Shown: positions 46,812 through 56,489 of the stretch, in pieces
Layout of the letters: every line of letters starts with the position of its first letter
How positions within the stretch are numbered: the stretch's first letter is position 1
From: Acidobacteria subdivision 2 bacterium RH1 MAG20
GTDB taxonomy: Bacteria > Acidobacteriota > Terriglobia > Terriglobales > Acidobacteriaceae
DNA: 64,000 nt
NCBI GenBank assembly: GCA_002197545.1
Contig: NFUO01000094.1
Location: forward strand, 15,317-79,316
Direction of reading: 5' to 3'
Notes under the pieces: generated by a model
The model's input: the letters and a program-made list of their open reading frames with translations, nothing else
The model's database searches: none
Told to the model about the DNA's origin: nothing
Position numbers and translations under genes: made by a program

Positions 46812-48137
46812 ATGCGACTTCGCACCATCCTGTTACTTCCGGTCGCCGTAGCCGCCCTCCTGGCTGCACCTCACTGGATAAACAAAACCACCCCAGCCGA
46901 AGCCCAGGCTCTGCAAGTCGCCGCGCACAATACGACCGCCTACACCCTGCCGTCCGCGAAGCTGAAACAAGCCCAGGGACTCTCCCGCACCCGGACAATC
47001 CTCTACTTCGTCGGCAGCGCATGGAGCATCCTGCAACTCATCCTTCTCCTCAATCTCGGCATCCCACCCCGCCTCCGCGACATCGCCGTCAACGCCACGC
47101 GCAACCGCCTCGCGCAGTGCTCCCTCTTCACCCTGCTCTTCTTCGGAATCATCGCCCTGCTCGATGCCCCACTCGCACTCTATGGCCATCATCTTGGTCT
47201 TAGCTACGGCCTCTCCGTGCAACACTGGTCAAGCTGGCTCTGGGACCAGGCCAAAACCTTCCTCCTCATCTGGATCGTCGGCAGCATTCTGGTCCTCGTC
47301 CTCTTCTGGGTCATCCGCAAATCGCCGACCCGCTGGTGGCTCTGGTTCTGGCTCCCGGCGATGGCAGCCGTCCTCTTCGGGGTATTCCTCTCGCCCATAC
47401 TGATCGACCCCCTCTTCAACAAATTCGAGCCGCTCCAGCAATCGAACCCCGCCCTCGTCCAGCAGTTGGAGAAAGTAGTCGCCCGCAGCGGCATCAGCCT
47501 CCCGCCCGACAGAATGTTCTATATGCGCGCCAGCAGCAAGGTCACCGGCCTCAACGCCTACGTCACCGGCATCGGCTCCTCCAAGCGCCTCGTCCTCTGG
47601 GACACCACCATCGCCCAGGCCACGCCTGACGAGCTCTCCTCCGTCTTCGGTCACGAACTAGGCCACTACGCCTTGCACCACATCGCCCTCGGCCTCACCT
47701 TCACCGGCCTTCTACTCCTCGTGGCTTTCTTCCTTGGCCAGAAGCTGACTCAATGGGTCCTCCGCCGCTACGGTTCGCGCTGGCGCATCCACTCGCAAAA
47801 CGACTGGGCCTGCCTCGCCATCCTGCTGCTCGTGCTGAACGCCCTGTCCTTCCTCTCCGAACCAATCGACAACGCCTTCAGCCGTTCCATCGAACACGCC
47901 GCGGACGTCTACGGGCAGGAAGCCATCCACGGCATCGTCGCCAACCCCCAGGCAGTCACGCAGCAAGCCTTTCAGCGCCTCGGCGAAGCATCGCTCGAAG
48001 ATCCCACTCCGCACCCCTTCGTCCAGTTCTGGATCTACAGCCACCCATCCATCGAAAGCCGCGCAGCCTTCGCCGCCGCATACAACCCGTGGAAACCAGG
48101 TCAGCATCCAAACTATTTTCCTGGTCTAGTATTCTAA
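46812..48137 (+). CDS. M48 family membrane metalloprotease (Ste24-like)
   Basis: The 441-residue protein has several membrane helices in its first half. The zinc motif is SSVFGHELGHYALHHIALG (HExxH) with the third ligand in RSIEHAADVYGQEAIHG. The length and order match Ste24/CAAX-protease-1-like M48 enzymes rather than short HtpX. In bacteria such proteases act in envelope quality control. It follows the HEAT gene by 105 bases and may be part of the same regulon. Confidence 0.92.
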   Translation: MRLRTILLLPVAVAALLAAPHWINKTTPAEAQALQVAAHNTTAYTLPSAKLKQAQGLSRTRTILYFVGSAWSILQLILLLNLGIPPRLRDIAVNATRNRLAQCSLFTLLFFGIIALLDAPLALYGHHLGLSYGLSVQHWSSWLWDQAKTFLLIWIVGSILVLVLFWVIRKSPTRWWLWFWLPAMAAVLFGVFLSPILIDPLFNKFEPLQQSNPALVQQLEKVVARSGISLPPDRMFYMRASSKVTGLNAYVTGIGSSKRLVLWDTTIAQATPDELSSVFGHELGHYALHHIALGLTFTGLLLLVAFFLGQKLTQWVLRRYGSRWRIHSQNDWACLAILLLVLNALSFLSEPIDNAFSRSIEHAADVYGQEAIHGIVANPQAVTQQAFQRLGEASLEDPTPHPFVQFWIYSHPSIESRAAFAAAYNPWKPGQHPNYFPGLVF

Positions 48138-48178
48138 CGATTCAATAAAGCCAAAAGAGGGGGGTTCTGGACCCACTA

Positions 48179-48523
48179 ATGCCTACCGACTGTCTTTTCT
48201 GCAAGATCATAGAAGGTAAAATTCCCGCAAGCCGTGTCTATGAGGATGACCTCTGCATCGGTTTTCCCGACATCAATCCGCAAGCCCCCACCCACCTGCT
48301 CATCATTCCCAAACAACACGTCGCCTCCCAGGCGAAGGCGGCAGCCAAGCACACTCCACTGCTCGGCCATCTGCTGACTGTTGCCGCGGACATCGCCCGC
48401 ACTCGAAAACTGGACCGCGGTTATCGCGTCGTCGTCAACACCGGCGAAGACGGCGGCCAGACTGTCAACCACCTCCACCTCCATCTCCTCGGCGGACGGC
48501 CCATGACCTGGCCCCCCGGCTAA
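48179..48523 (+). CDS. HIT family (HinT-like) nucleotide hydrolase
   Basis: The 114-residue, single-domain protein begins CLFCKIIEGKIPASRVYEDD. The histidine triad is NHLHLHLLGGRPM (HxHxH). HinT-type proteins hydrolyse adenosine phosphoramidates. It is followed by a strong terminator at 48561. Confidence 0.95.
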   Translation: MPTDCLFCKIIEGKIPASRVYEDDLCIGFPDINPQAPTHLLIIPKQHVASQAKAAAKHTPLLGHLLTVAADIARTRKLDRGYRVVVNTGEDGGQTVNHLHLHLLGGRPMTWPPG

Positions 48524-48560
48524 AACGAAGTCCCCCTGAATCAAACCCTATCGAAAACTG

Positions 48561-48595
48561 AAAAAGCCCCGCAGCAATCTTCGCGGGGCTTTTTC
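48561..48595. terminator. bidirectional terminator
   Basis: AAAAAGCCCCGC, loop AGCAATCTT, CGCGGGGCTTTTT: at least nine pairs flanked by A and T tracts, between the convergent HIT and pseudo-receiver genes. Confidence 0.9.
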
Positions 48596-48663
48596 ATACA
48601 CTCTTACAACCACGTCTGCCGCTCTAAAAACCGCGACGAGACCACAACATGGCCAGGCGAAGC

Positions 48664-49770
48664 TTACTGGTTGAAGTTCGGTTCGTCCTCTTCCACCAGC
48701 CCGTAACGGCGCAGCAGATTGGGCAGGTTTTGCGAGAAAGCGGCACGCGGTATCACCGTGTCGCAGCCCGCTTCGACTGCCTTCGCCTTCAAATCTCCCT
48801 GCAGATGCGAGAGGAAGCCCACAATCGACGTGCTCCGCTTGAGCTTTGTCTTCAGCTTCGGAATCAAAGTCAGCGGCTTCGCATTCGCATTGTTGAGGTC
48901 AAAGACAATCAACCCCGGACGGTCCTCTTCCTCGCCGCCCGTCAACTGGGCAATCGACTCCTTGTCGTTTTTGACAAAAGCGACTTTTACGCCCAGTTTC
49001 CGCGCAGTCTCCTGAATCTTCGCAATAAAGAAGAGGTCTTCGATAAAGAAGAAGATCTTGGTAGGCGCATCTTCCGGAATAGGAATCGTCCGTCCCTGCG
49101 AGTAGTCGATCGGCTGCGAATCGCTCTGATAGCCTCGTCCGCTGCTTCGCCCTTGGAAATTTCCGTGAGTTTCGATGGTAGACGGCGGCGTATCGGCAAA
49201 ATTGCCGTTCACCGCCCGATAGCTATGGTCCATCGGACCAACGAAGCTGCGGGGACCACGCTGCTGTTGCTGCCTTCCGCCGCCACCCTTGCGCTTGAAG
49301 CCGTTATTGCCAGGCTGATGGCTGTTGCTGTCGCGGAAACCTCCGCCACCATTGCTGCCGCTGGCAACGTTGCCGGGATTCTCCGGTGAGCGCTGCCGGT
49401 CGCGGTCGCGAAACTTCTTCTTCCAGCGTTTACCCGTAGATGAGGAACTACTGGTCCCATTCTGCTGCTGGCTTCTGCCGCTCGCCTGAAAACTCTGCGC
49501 CCCTTGCTCCTGAGGGCCCTGAGGCTGCGTACCGGCGGCCTGTATCGAGCCGATCGGCTGTCCGTCGCCCTGTTCGCCAGCGGACTGCGCGGCTTGCGGT
49601 GCATCCGGCCCTTTGTTCTTGCGCTTGCGGCGGCGGCGGCGGCTGCTCTTGGACTGGCCCATGCCGTGGGGTATGTTTCCTTCAAACTGCTCATCACCGC
49701 CCTGTTGACCGGGTGATATTGGCGAACCCTGGTGCGGTTGCACCTCGGGTACATTCTGCTCTGAAGTCAT
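48664..49770 (-). CDS. Arg/Gln-rich protein with a C-terminal pseudo-receiver domain
   Basis: The start is the ATG giving MTSEQNVPEVQPHQG, preceded by GGAAGTGGAAGC. Residues ~1-230 are low complexity and basic (SSRRRRRKRKNKGPDA; Gly/Gln/Ser stretches), as in RNA-binding tails. The C-terminal ~125 residues look like a CheY-type fold (TKIFFFIEDLFFIAKIQETARKLG; LIVFDLNNANA with the phospho-acceptor position; IVGFLSHLQ; AGCDTVIPRAAF). The acidic pocket and the conserved Lys are not properly kept, so it is probably a non-phosphorylated receiver. Function is unknown. Confidence 0.75.
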   Translation of the reverse strand: MTSEQNVPEVQPHQGSPISPGQQGGDEQFEGNIPHGMGQSKSSRRRRRKRKNKGPDAPQAAQSAGEQGDGQPIGSIQAAGTQPQGPQEQGAQSFQASGRSQQQNGTSSSSSTGKRWKKKFRDRDRQRSPENPGNVASGSNGGGGFRDSNSHQPGNNGFKRKGGGGRQQQQRGPRSFVGPMDHSYRAVNGNFADTPPSTIETHGNFQGRSSGRGYQSDSQPIDYSQGRTIPIPEDAPTKIFFFIEDLFFIAKIQETARKLGVKVAFVKNDKESIAQLTGGEEEDRPGLIVFDLNNANAKPLTLIPKLKTKLKRSTSIVGFLSHLQGDLKAKAVEAGCDTVIPRAAFSQNLPNLLRRYGLVEEDEPNFNQ

Positions 49771-51167
49771 GCTTCCACTTCCTATTGCACTAGATCGCAA
49801 TTAGCGGTTTACTCTCACGCTGCAGGTCTCGTCCTTCCTGCGTTGACTTACGCAGGTCGAACCAAACCGGTGTTGCAGTGTCGGAGGAAACGGTCTCAAA
49901 TCACACTCGAACGGACGTCTTCTATGCTGTTGGCTGCGACCAGCGATCAAATCGCCAGTTATGCACAACCTGGAACGCCTTACCGCGGCGAACCCTCACC
50001 CTCTACCTGTTTGCGACAGAGTCCCAAAAATCCACTGTGTTCTGGGTTATCCGCCCCCAATCTTACACAATCCTCTAATTGGCAGCTACACAATGATCGG
50101 CACCCACAGCCGGTCCACGAAGCAAGATTTAGACTACGCGCAACGGCAACGATTGGCAAGAGATCTCTTATTTTGGATATTAGGGAACCTCTGACTTAAG
50201 TCCGGTTTGTTAAGGGCACGGCTTCAGCCGTGCCGCAAGTGGTTTGTCTGTAACGCGGCTTTAGCCGCTGAGGGGATGTTCGGAGACTTAATCAGATCCT
50301 CCTTGGACCAATTTGGCTTTGTTTTAAAGAGCGTTTTAAAGGGGGCGGCTTCAGCCGCGCCGTATGAGCTTCGTTTGCATTCCGGCTTACAGGCTGCGGA
50401 AAAACTACATCGTTTATGCTTTTGGAATTAGCGTGGGGCTTCAGCCCCACGACAAATGTCCGAAAATACAATGGGCCTTAGCCCAGGGTTTTCTCTTCGA
50501 GTGCCACAAATAGAGTTTTTCCGCAGCCTGTTTAGCCGCTGAGGGAATGTATCTTTCAAACTGACCCATTACCCTTGTCTTATTGTGGCTATTAATCTCC
50601 GGTGACTCCCGCCTAAACACCAGATGCACAAAAAGCCGCCCATCCTGAGCGGCCTTAAGCTTAACCAATGGCCAGTCACTGGCCTCCTTGAAAGAACTTC
50701 CGGCTAAGGAAGCGCCCTGCGGTCGATGGTTACACGTTTTTTTTGTGCAACTTCTTTCGTACCGGGGCATTACAACCGCACGCTTCAATATCGATTCGAA
50801 CGAGTAATGCCATCATCTAGTGCAATCAAACGGCCAAACTACATTCCTTTGATTCAGGAGACTTACATGTCATCTTGCTCCTCCGGCTCGCCTAAAAAAC
50901 AGAAAACAACCGTTGGAAGCTACGCATTTTGGAATAATTTGACGTTTGACCCACCTCGCAGCCAGCCCTATAATCCTAGATGTTCCGATAACCCTCTTGG
51001 TTCCTGACGGTTTATTTTTGTGTCCACCGCGAGAATCGAGGCAAAAAGGTGGCCACGCTTGTTCGAGCGTTACCATCAAGGATTTAGGAATGGCTCGGAA
51101 GGCACGCGATTGGTGCGCCTACGGCCGGACGATTTTGATTGATCCCCGAAGGAGTATCACACACCGC
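49771..51167. other. long intergenic region with palindromic repeats
   Basis: A spacer of about 1.4 kb without a supported gene. Short ORFs at 49843-50199 and 50441-50788 run through repeats and lack family features. 50213-50545 holds a cluster of GGCTTCAGCC palindromes. The last 200 bases should contain the OmpH-like gene's promoter. Confidence 0.6.
50213..50545. repeat. cluster of REP-like palindromes (GGCTTYAGCC core)
   Basis: At least six palindromes share the core GCTTCAGCC/CTTTAGCC: GGCACGGCTTCAGCCGTGCC (50215), CGCGGCTTTAGCCGCTG (50254), GGCGGCTTCAGCCGCGCC (50344), GTGGGGCTTCAGCCCCAC (50433), GGGCCTTAGCCCA (50472), and GTTTAGCCGCTGAGG (50529). Arms vary while pairing is kept. A related pair lies at 63287-63350. 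Confidence 0.8.
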
Positions 51168-51848
51168 ATGAATCGCACTCTTACTCTTGTCTCCGCCCTT
51201 GGCGCGGGATTGATGACCGTTGCCGGGATCGCACAGGCACCGCAGCCCACCACCCCACCCGCCCCTGCTGCTGCCGTGGCGCCACAAGCCGTTCCCGCTA
51301 AGATCGCCCTCATCGAGTATGAGCAGGTCGCCGCCGCTACCAATGAAGGGCAGCGCGCCATTCAGGGTATCCAGACGAAGTATGCGCCGAAGAAGGCCCA
51401 GATTGATTCTGAGAATACTGAAGTGGATTCGCTGAAGAAGCAGTTACAGAGTGCGCCTGCCACCCTCTCCGACGAAGAGCGTTCCAGCCGTACCCGCGCC
51501 ATCGATACCAAGGAGAAGGCGCTCCAGCGCGATGCCGAGGATGCCACCAACGCCTATAACGGCGACCTCCAGGAAGCCCTTGGCAAAGTTGCCCAGAAGC
51601 TCGGTCCCACTGTCATAAAGTATGTACAGGATAATGGCTACACGATGCTTCTGGACATCAGCGCCCAGCAGCAACAGGGGGGTGTCTCTGTCATGTGGGC
51701 TCAACCAGGAACGGATATCTCCCAGGCGATCGTTACGGCATACAACGCTTCTTCGGGTGTGGCTGCTCCTGTGCCATCCGCGCCAGCTCCAACCACTCAT
51801 TCGCGTTCTACCACCACTACGCCGCACGCTTCTGCAACAAAGAAGTAA
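51168..51848 (+). CDS. OmpH/Skp-like periplasmic chaperone
   Basis: The start is the ATG giving MNRTLTLVSALGAGLMTVAGIAQA, a signal peptide; the longer in-frame reading upstream crosses non-coding sequence. KIALIEYEQVAAATNEGQRAIQGI begins the Skp domain. A long Gln/Lys/Glu coiled coil follows (~80-150), then VIKYVQDNGYTMLLDISAQ, which resembles the conserved VDISAVVY end of OmpH proteins. The C-terminal Ser/Thr/Pro tail is extra. Skp-like proteins hold unfolded outer-membrane proteins. Confidence 0.85.
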   Translation: MNRTLTLVSALGAGLMTVAGIAQAPQPTTPPAPAAAVAPQAVPAKIALIEYEQVAAATNEGQRAIQGIQTKYAPKKAQIDSENTEVDSLKKQLQSAPATLSDEERSSRTRAIDTKEKALQRDAEDATNAYNGDLQEALGKVAQKLGPTVIKYVQDNGYTMLLDISAQQQQGGVSVMWAQPGTDISQAIVTAYNASSGVAAPVPSAPAPTTHSRSTTTTPHASATKK

Positions 51849-51866
51849 GCGGCATTGCTTTATTTC

Positions 51867-51895
51867 AAAGGGAGGCCTCTCAGGGGTCTCCCTTT
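51867..51895 (+). terminator. terminator after the OmpH-like gene
   Basis: AAAGGGAGGCC, loop TCTCA, then GGGGTCTCCCTTT: a stem of ten or more pairs beginning 19 bases after the stop codon. Confidence 0.75.
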
Positions 51896-52270
51896 ATGTG
51901 TCCCCTGTGGAAAATTCTGTGGATTTCAAGTGCCTTCTGGAACAAAGGTTGTAGATCATTGTTGGCAATCCTTTGAAGTCCTGCCCACAAAGGATTTGTA
52001 ACTCAATATGGATGATGGTGTTACATCGAAGGTATCAATCCTGCGCCGCTATTTATAGCGGTTACATGACAAGTGCAGGTATTTCAATGGTTTCCACAGA
52101 TCGACGTTACTGACGTGTTACGATTCCAGCTTCGGTCGAAACCCAAAGCTAATTACTCCGACGCTTTTGACGTTGACCATCTTCTCTCACGCCCAAACCA
52201 CGTCATCTCGACCGGGCAGGAAATCCCCGCATAAAGCTGTTTTTGCAGATGCTATAGAGTCATGAAAAGC

Positions 52271-52330
52271 ATTGTCATTCTGAGCGCAGCGAAGAACCCC
52301 TGTATTTGTCTTTGCTGTTGCCTGTACTTT
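52271..52330 (+). repeat. GTCATTCTGAGCGCAGCGAAG repeat
   Basis: ATTGTCATTCTGAGCGCAGC then GAAGAACCCCTGTATTTGTC is nearly identical over about 55 bases to 22383-22440, which lies in the his operon. Weaker relatives are near 2459 and 45540. Confidence 0.75.
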
Positions 52331-52360
52331 ACTCCTCTACACCTATTCAAAACAGCAATA

Positions 52361-52485
52361 ACTCTTTTAGAAAGAATATTTTGGCCGTAACCCGTTTAGA
52401 ATGACTATTTTGAAGACGATGTCCCGCTGTAAACTACTGAATCAAATGAATTTACACGCAGGATACCCCCAGGGGTACCCCTCAA
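52361..52485 (+). repeat. partial relative of the dispersed element
   Basis: AACTCTTTTAGAAAGAATAT shares the block AACTCCTTTAGAAAGAAGAC of the left and right copies, a second TTTAGAATGACTATTTTGAAGAC unit resembles GAATGAAGACTTT, and the GGATACCCCCAGGGGTAC palindrome matches GGATATCCCCGGGGTAC of the right copy. The hairpin-bearing upstream half of the element is missing. Confidence 0.55.
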
Positions 52486-52514
52486 ATTAAAGCGAGTGCC
52501 AATCCTGAGTCTGC

Positions 52515-54317
52515 TTACTCCTCGCCGACTTTGAGCACGGCGAGGAAGGCTTCCTGGGGAATATCCACCTTGCCGATCCGTTTCATGCGCTTCTTGCCCT
52601 CTTTCTGTTTTTCGAGGAGCTTGCGCTTGCGGCTGATGTCGCCGCCATAGCACTTGGCGATGACGTTCTTGCGAATCGCGGTGACGGTTTCACGCGCAAT
52701 GATCTTGCTGCCGATAGCCGCCTGGATGGCAACCTCGAACATCTGCCGCGGAATCAGCTCCCGCATCTTGGAGACAAGCGCCTTGCCTCGGTCATAGGCG
52801 AAGTCGCGGTGGACGATGATTGAGAGAGCATCGACCGGATCGCCGCCGATGAGAATGTCCATCTTCACCATCGGCGAGACCCAAGTGCCGGAGAGGACAT
52901 AGTCCAGCGAGGCGTAGCCACGCGAGACAGACTTCAAGCGATCGTAGAAGTCGAGAACGATCTCGTTAAGCGGAAGTTCGTAGGTAAGCAGAACGCGAGT
53001 AGCGCTGACATACTCAAAGTTCTGCTGGCGCCCCCGCTTATCTTCGACCAGCTTAAGAATCCCGCCGACGTACTCCTCGTTGGTGAGGATCTTGGCGATA
53101 ATGACCGGCTCCTCGATGGTCTCGATCTCGCTGGGATCGGGCCAGCGCGAGGGATTGTCCACCTCGATGACGCTGCCGTCGGTGAGCGTGATCTTGTAGC
53201 GCACACCGGGAGCGGTCGTGATGAGGTCGAGGTCGAACTCGCGCTCCAGTCGCTCCTGAATAATTTCGAGATGGAGCAGACCAAGGAAGCCGCAGCGGAA
53301 GCCAAAGCCAAGCGCGACGGAAGACTCCGGTTCGAAGTTGAAGGAGCTGTCGTTGAGCCGCAGTTTTTCGAGCGCATCGCGCAGCATGGCGTGCTCGTGC
53401 GAGTCGACGGTGTAAAGCCCCGCGAAGACCATGCTCTTGATGTCTTCAAAACCCGGCAGCGCTTCGGCACATGGATTTTCGACCGAGGTGATGGTGTCGC
53501 CGACCTTGGTATCGGCAACATTTTTAATAGTCGCCACGAAGAAACCGACTTCGCCGGCAGTAAGTTCGGCGATCTCGACGGGCTTGGGAGTCATGACGCC
53601 CATGGATTCAACGTCGAAGACCTTGCCGTTGGACATGACCTTGATCTTCATGCCTCTGCGCAGCTTGCCATTGATAATGCGCGCAAGGACGATGACGCCG
53701 CGGTAGGCGTCGAACCACGAATCGAAGATAAGCGCCTGCAGCGGTGCGCTGGGATCGCCGAGCGGCGGCGGCAGGCGATGAACAACAGCTTCGAGAATAT
53801 CGGCGACATTGAGGCCGGTCTTCGCGGAGACAGCAATCGCATCGTCCGCAGGCAGACCGACCGACTTCTCGATCATCTCCTTGGTGCGCTCGATATCGGC
53901 GCTGGGGAGATCGATCTTGTTGATGATGGGAATGATCTCGAGGCCACCGGCGATGGCGAGGTAGGCATTGGCGAGCGTCTGCGCCTCTACACCCTGCGAA
54001 GCGTCCACAACCAGCAGCGCGCCTTCGCACGATGCCAGCGAGCGCGAGACCTCGTAGCTGAAGTCCACGTGACCGGGCGTGTCGATGAGGTTGAGTTGAT
54101 AGGTATCGCCATCCTGCGCCTTGTACATCATGCGGACGGTGTGGGCCTTGATGGTGATGCCGCGCTCGCGCTCAAGGTCCATGGCGTCGAGCACCTGCGC
54201 CTGCATCTCGCGAGCGGTCAACGAGCCGGTCAGTTCAAGCAGCCGATCAGAGAGCGTGGACTTGCCGTGGTCGATATGCGCGATGATCGCGAAGTTGCGG
54301 ATGTGACTTGGATCCAT
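52515..54317 (-). CDS. lepA: elongation factor 4 (back-translocating GTPase LepA)
   Basis: The 600 residues from [28 protein letters not shown] have all GTPase motifs (G1 [10 protein letters not shown]3 DTPGHVDF, G4 NKIDLPSAD), EF-G-like domains II, III and V, and the LepA-specific C-terminus ([42 protein letters not shown]). It acts on the ribosome during initiation or stalled elongation. A TTG seven codons upstream could also be used. It stands alone on the minus strand. Confidence 0.97.
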   Translation of the reverse strand: MDPSHIRNFAIIAHIDHGKSTLSDRLLELTGSLTAREMQAQVLDAMDLERERGITIKAHTVRMMYKAQDGDTYQLNLIDTPGHVDFSYEVSRSLASCEGALLVVDASQGVEAQTLANAYLAIAGGLEIIPIINKIDLPSADIERTKEMIEKSVGLPADDAIAVSAKTGLNVADILEAVVHRLPPPLGDPSAPLQALIFDSWFDAYRGVIVLARIINGKLRRGMKIKVMSNGKVFDVESMGVMTPKPVEIAELTAGEVGFFVATIKNVADTKVGDTITSVENPCAEALPGFEDIKSMVFAGLYTVDSHEHAMLRDALEKLRLNDSSFNFEPESSVALGFGFRCGFLGLLHLEIIQERLEREFDLDLITTAPGVRYKITLTDGSVIEVDNPSRWPDPSEIETIEEPVIIAKILTNEEYVGGILKLVEDKRGRQQNFEYVSATRVLLTYELPLNEIVLDFYDRLKSVSRGYASLDYVLSGTWVSPMVKMDILIGGDPVDALSIIVHRDFAYDRGKALVSKMRELIPRQMFEVAIQAAIGSKIIARETVTAIRKNVIAKCYGGDISRKRKLLEKQKEGKKRMKRIGKVDIPQEAFLAVLKVGEE

Positions 54318-54460
54318 ACGGGGTGCGAACTGCCTCAACCTTCGATGCTATCACTGCGGCGGCGTGGAGCGGCATGAGGTATCCGCGTTGGTTGCATCGT
54401 GAAGTCCGTGAGAGATGCGCAAGTTTGAGCACGCAATTCGTCTTACAATGAGCAGGGAAG

Positions 54461-56350
54461 ATGGCGCGGACAACTCAACGATTCAAAGATGTGCGGCGAT
54501 GGGCACTGGTGACAGCTTGTGCGCCGCTGGTGATGCTTGCGGGTTGTCCGCAGAACCAGGGAGCGGCGAAGGCAAAGGTGCCTGCGCAGGCGACGGCGCC
54601 GGTCATCCCCAACGGATCGAGTGGCAATGCCGTACAGGCAGGCAAGCCAACGGCATCGAAGGCCCAGCCCGCTGATCCGGCCCGGGCATATAAAGAGCAG
54701 CAGTTAATTAATCACGCGGAGCAGCTCTATCGCAGCGGTGTCGATAACTACAGCGCAGGCCATCTCGATGCAGCGCGCGCAGCCTTTGACGCTGCCGTGG
54801 ACGCGATGCTGATGAGCGGTATGGACCTGAAGGGAGATCCACAGCTTGCCGATGAATTTGACCATCTGCTGAATGCAGTGAACTCACTGGAGATGGCCGC
54901 GCTCAAACAAGGCAATGGGTTCTCACCAACGATTGAAGAGGCTCCACTCGATGCCGCCAATCAGGTCACCTTTCCTGCGAACCCGGCCCTGACCGCAAAG
55001 GTTGAAGCCGAACTGAAGACGACGCAATCTGATTTTCCGCTCGTGATCAATGAGTATGTGGCCGGCTTCATTAGCTATTTTTCAAATTCGCCTACTGGCC
55101 ATGCCCACCTGCTGCGCTCTCTGGAGCGCGCCGGTAAATACAAGGACATGATCTCCAGGGATTTACGCGAAGAAGGCGTACCGCAGGACCTGATCTATCT
55201 CGCCGTTGCGGAATCGGGCTTTCAACCGCAGGTAGTGAATGCGCATTCGGGCGCTGGGGGCATGTGGCAGTTTATGCCATTTCAGGGAGCGTACGGACTG
55301 GAGCGCAATGGGTGGTTCGATGAGCGCTTCGATCCGGAGAAATCATCCAAGGCGTATGCCCAGTACATGAAGACCCTCTACAACCAGTTTGGGGATTGGT
55401 ATCTCGCAATGGCGGCGTACAACTGGGGGCCGGGCAATGTTCAGCGCTCGGTCATGCGAACTGGGTATGCGGACTTTTGGGAGCTGTATCGACGCAATGT
55501 GCTTCCCGAGGCGACGAAGAACTATGTGCCGGGCATCATCGCGGCAATCATCATGGCGAAGAATCCAATGCAGTACGGACTGGACAAGCTGGTGCCCGAC
55601 GCGCCTGTAGTCTTCGACACGGTGACGGTGAGCTATGCAGTGGATCTGCGACTTGTGGCCGATGTTACGAATGCGACACTGGCGGAGATCGTGGGGCTGA
55701 ATCCAAGCTTGCTGCGGATGACGACGCCGCGCGATATGCCGTTCGATCTGCACATTCCCGTTGGAACAGGTGATCTTTTTGCGTCAAGAATTAAACAAAT
55801 TCCAGAGGACAAGCGCGACAGTTGGCGTTTCCATGTTGCGCGCGACGGGGAAACGCTCGATGACATTGCAAAATCGTTCCACACTCATGCGAGTGATATT
55901 ACGGAGACGAACGGTCTGGCCGCCAATGACAGTGTCGATACTGGCGATGAGCTCGTCATTCCGATCGCAACCGCAGCCGCAACGCCGCACCCGCAGCGGT
56001 ATAAAGTGCGGCGCGGCGATACGCTGGTTACAGTCGCCGACCGCTTCGGAGTATCGGTAGAGCAGCTGCGGCGTTGGAACCACTTGCGATCGAACACAGT
56101 CAAGATGGGGCTTCTGTTGAGAGTTTCAGAGCCGGTGAAGCTTGCGCCACGTACGCGCACGCGTGGCAGATCGTCGCGTAGACGAAGTACATTGCACAGC
56201 TCTTCTTCGTCGTCACTATCGAGTTCGAAGCGAGCGAGCGTAGCGCATTCACAGTCGAAATCTCATGCTCCCGCGGGAACGACAACGAAGAGTTCGAGTA
56301 CAAAGACGAAAAATACGAGCTCCAAAATGAGACGGAAAGCTGCACGATGA
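54461..56350 (+). CDS. membrane-bound lytic murein transglycosylase D-like protein with LysM domains
   Basis: The 629-residue protein has a lipoprotein signal (CAPLVMLAGCPQNQG). The SLT domain (~230-400) has the catalytic Glu in YLAVAESGFQPQVVNAHSGAGGMWQFMPF and AMAAYNWGPGNVQRSV. Two LysM repeats follow (WRFHVARDGETLDDIAKSFHTH at ~460 and YKVRRGDTLVTVADRFGVSVE at ~520). The last 70 residues are Arg/Ser/Lys-rich, which may bind peptidoglycan-associated polymers or DNA. It cleaves peptidoglycan to anhydromuropeptides. Confidence 0.93.
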   Translation: MARTTQRFKDVRRWALVTACAPLVMLAGCPQNQGAAKAKVPAQATAPVIPNGSSGNAVQAGKPTASKAQPADPARAYKEQQLINHAEQLYRSGVDNYSAGHLDAARAAFDAAVDAMLMSGMDLKGDPQLADEFDHLLNAVNSLEMAALKQGNGFSPTIEEAPLDAANQVTFPANPALTAKVEAELKTTQSDFPLVINEYVAGFISYFSNSPTGHAHLLRSLERAGKYKDMISRDLREEGVPQDLIYLAVAESGFQPQVVNAHSGAGGMWQFMPFQGAYGLERNGWFDERFDPEKSSKAYAQYMKTLYNQFGDWYLAMAAYNWGPGNVQRSVMRTGYADFWELYRRNVLPEATKNYVPGIIAAIIMAKNPMQYGLDKLVPDAPVVFDTVTVSYAVDLRLVADVTNATLAEIVGLNPSLLRMTTPRDMPFDLHIPVGTGDLFASRIKQIPEDKRDSWRFHVARDGETLDDIAKSFHTHASDITETNGLAANDSVDTGDELVIPIATAAATPHPQRYKVRRGDTLVTVADRFGVSVEQLRRWNHLRSNTVKMGLLLRVSEPVKLAPRTRTRGRSSRRRSTLHSSSSSSLSSSKRASVAHSQSKSHAPAGTTTKSSSTKTKNTSSKMRRKAAR

Positions 56351-56489
56351 GCTACTCGCTAAAAAGATTTGCTTGCTTTCGGTAGCGCGTAGTTGCATCC
56401 TGTTGCTAGAATCTCGTGCCGGGGTAGAAAGACGATTTTTGTTGCATCGTACTTGTAGCGAGTCAGAACAGTGGTGAGGGGAAACGAAA

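Larger units (their letters stand above)
51896..52514. other. intergenic region with repeats
   Basis: No gene is supported between the OmpH-like gene and lepA. It includes a short CGTCATCTCGACCG repeat (52195), the GTCATTCTGAGC repeat (52271) and a partial relative of the ~230-bp dispersed element (52361-52485). Confidence 0.6.

Noticed and set aside
49843..50199. 118-residue ORF in the long spacer after the pseudo-receiver gene
   Set aside because: Ser/Arg/Thr-rich composition, overlapping equally long frames, and no start signal.
50213..50545. Possible CRISPR array
   Set aside because: The palindromes are irregularly spaced and differ in sequence; there are no constant repeats with unique spacers and no cas genes.
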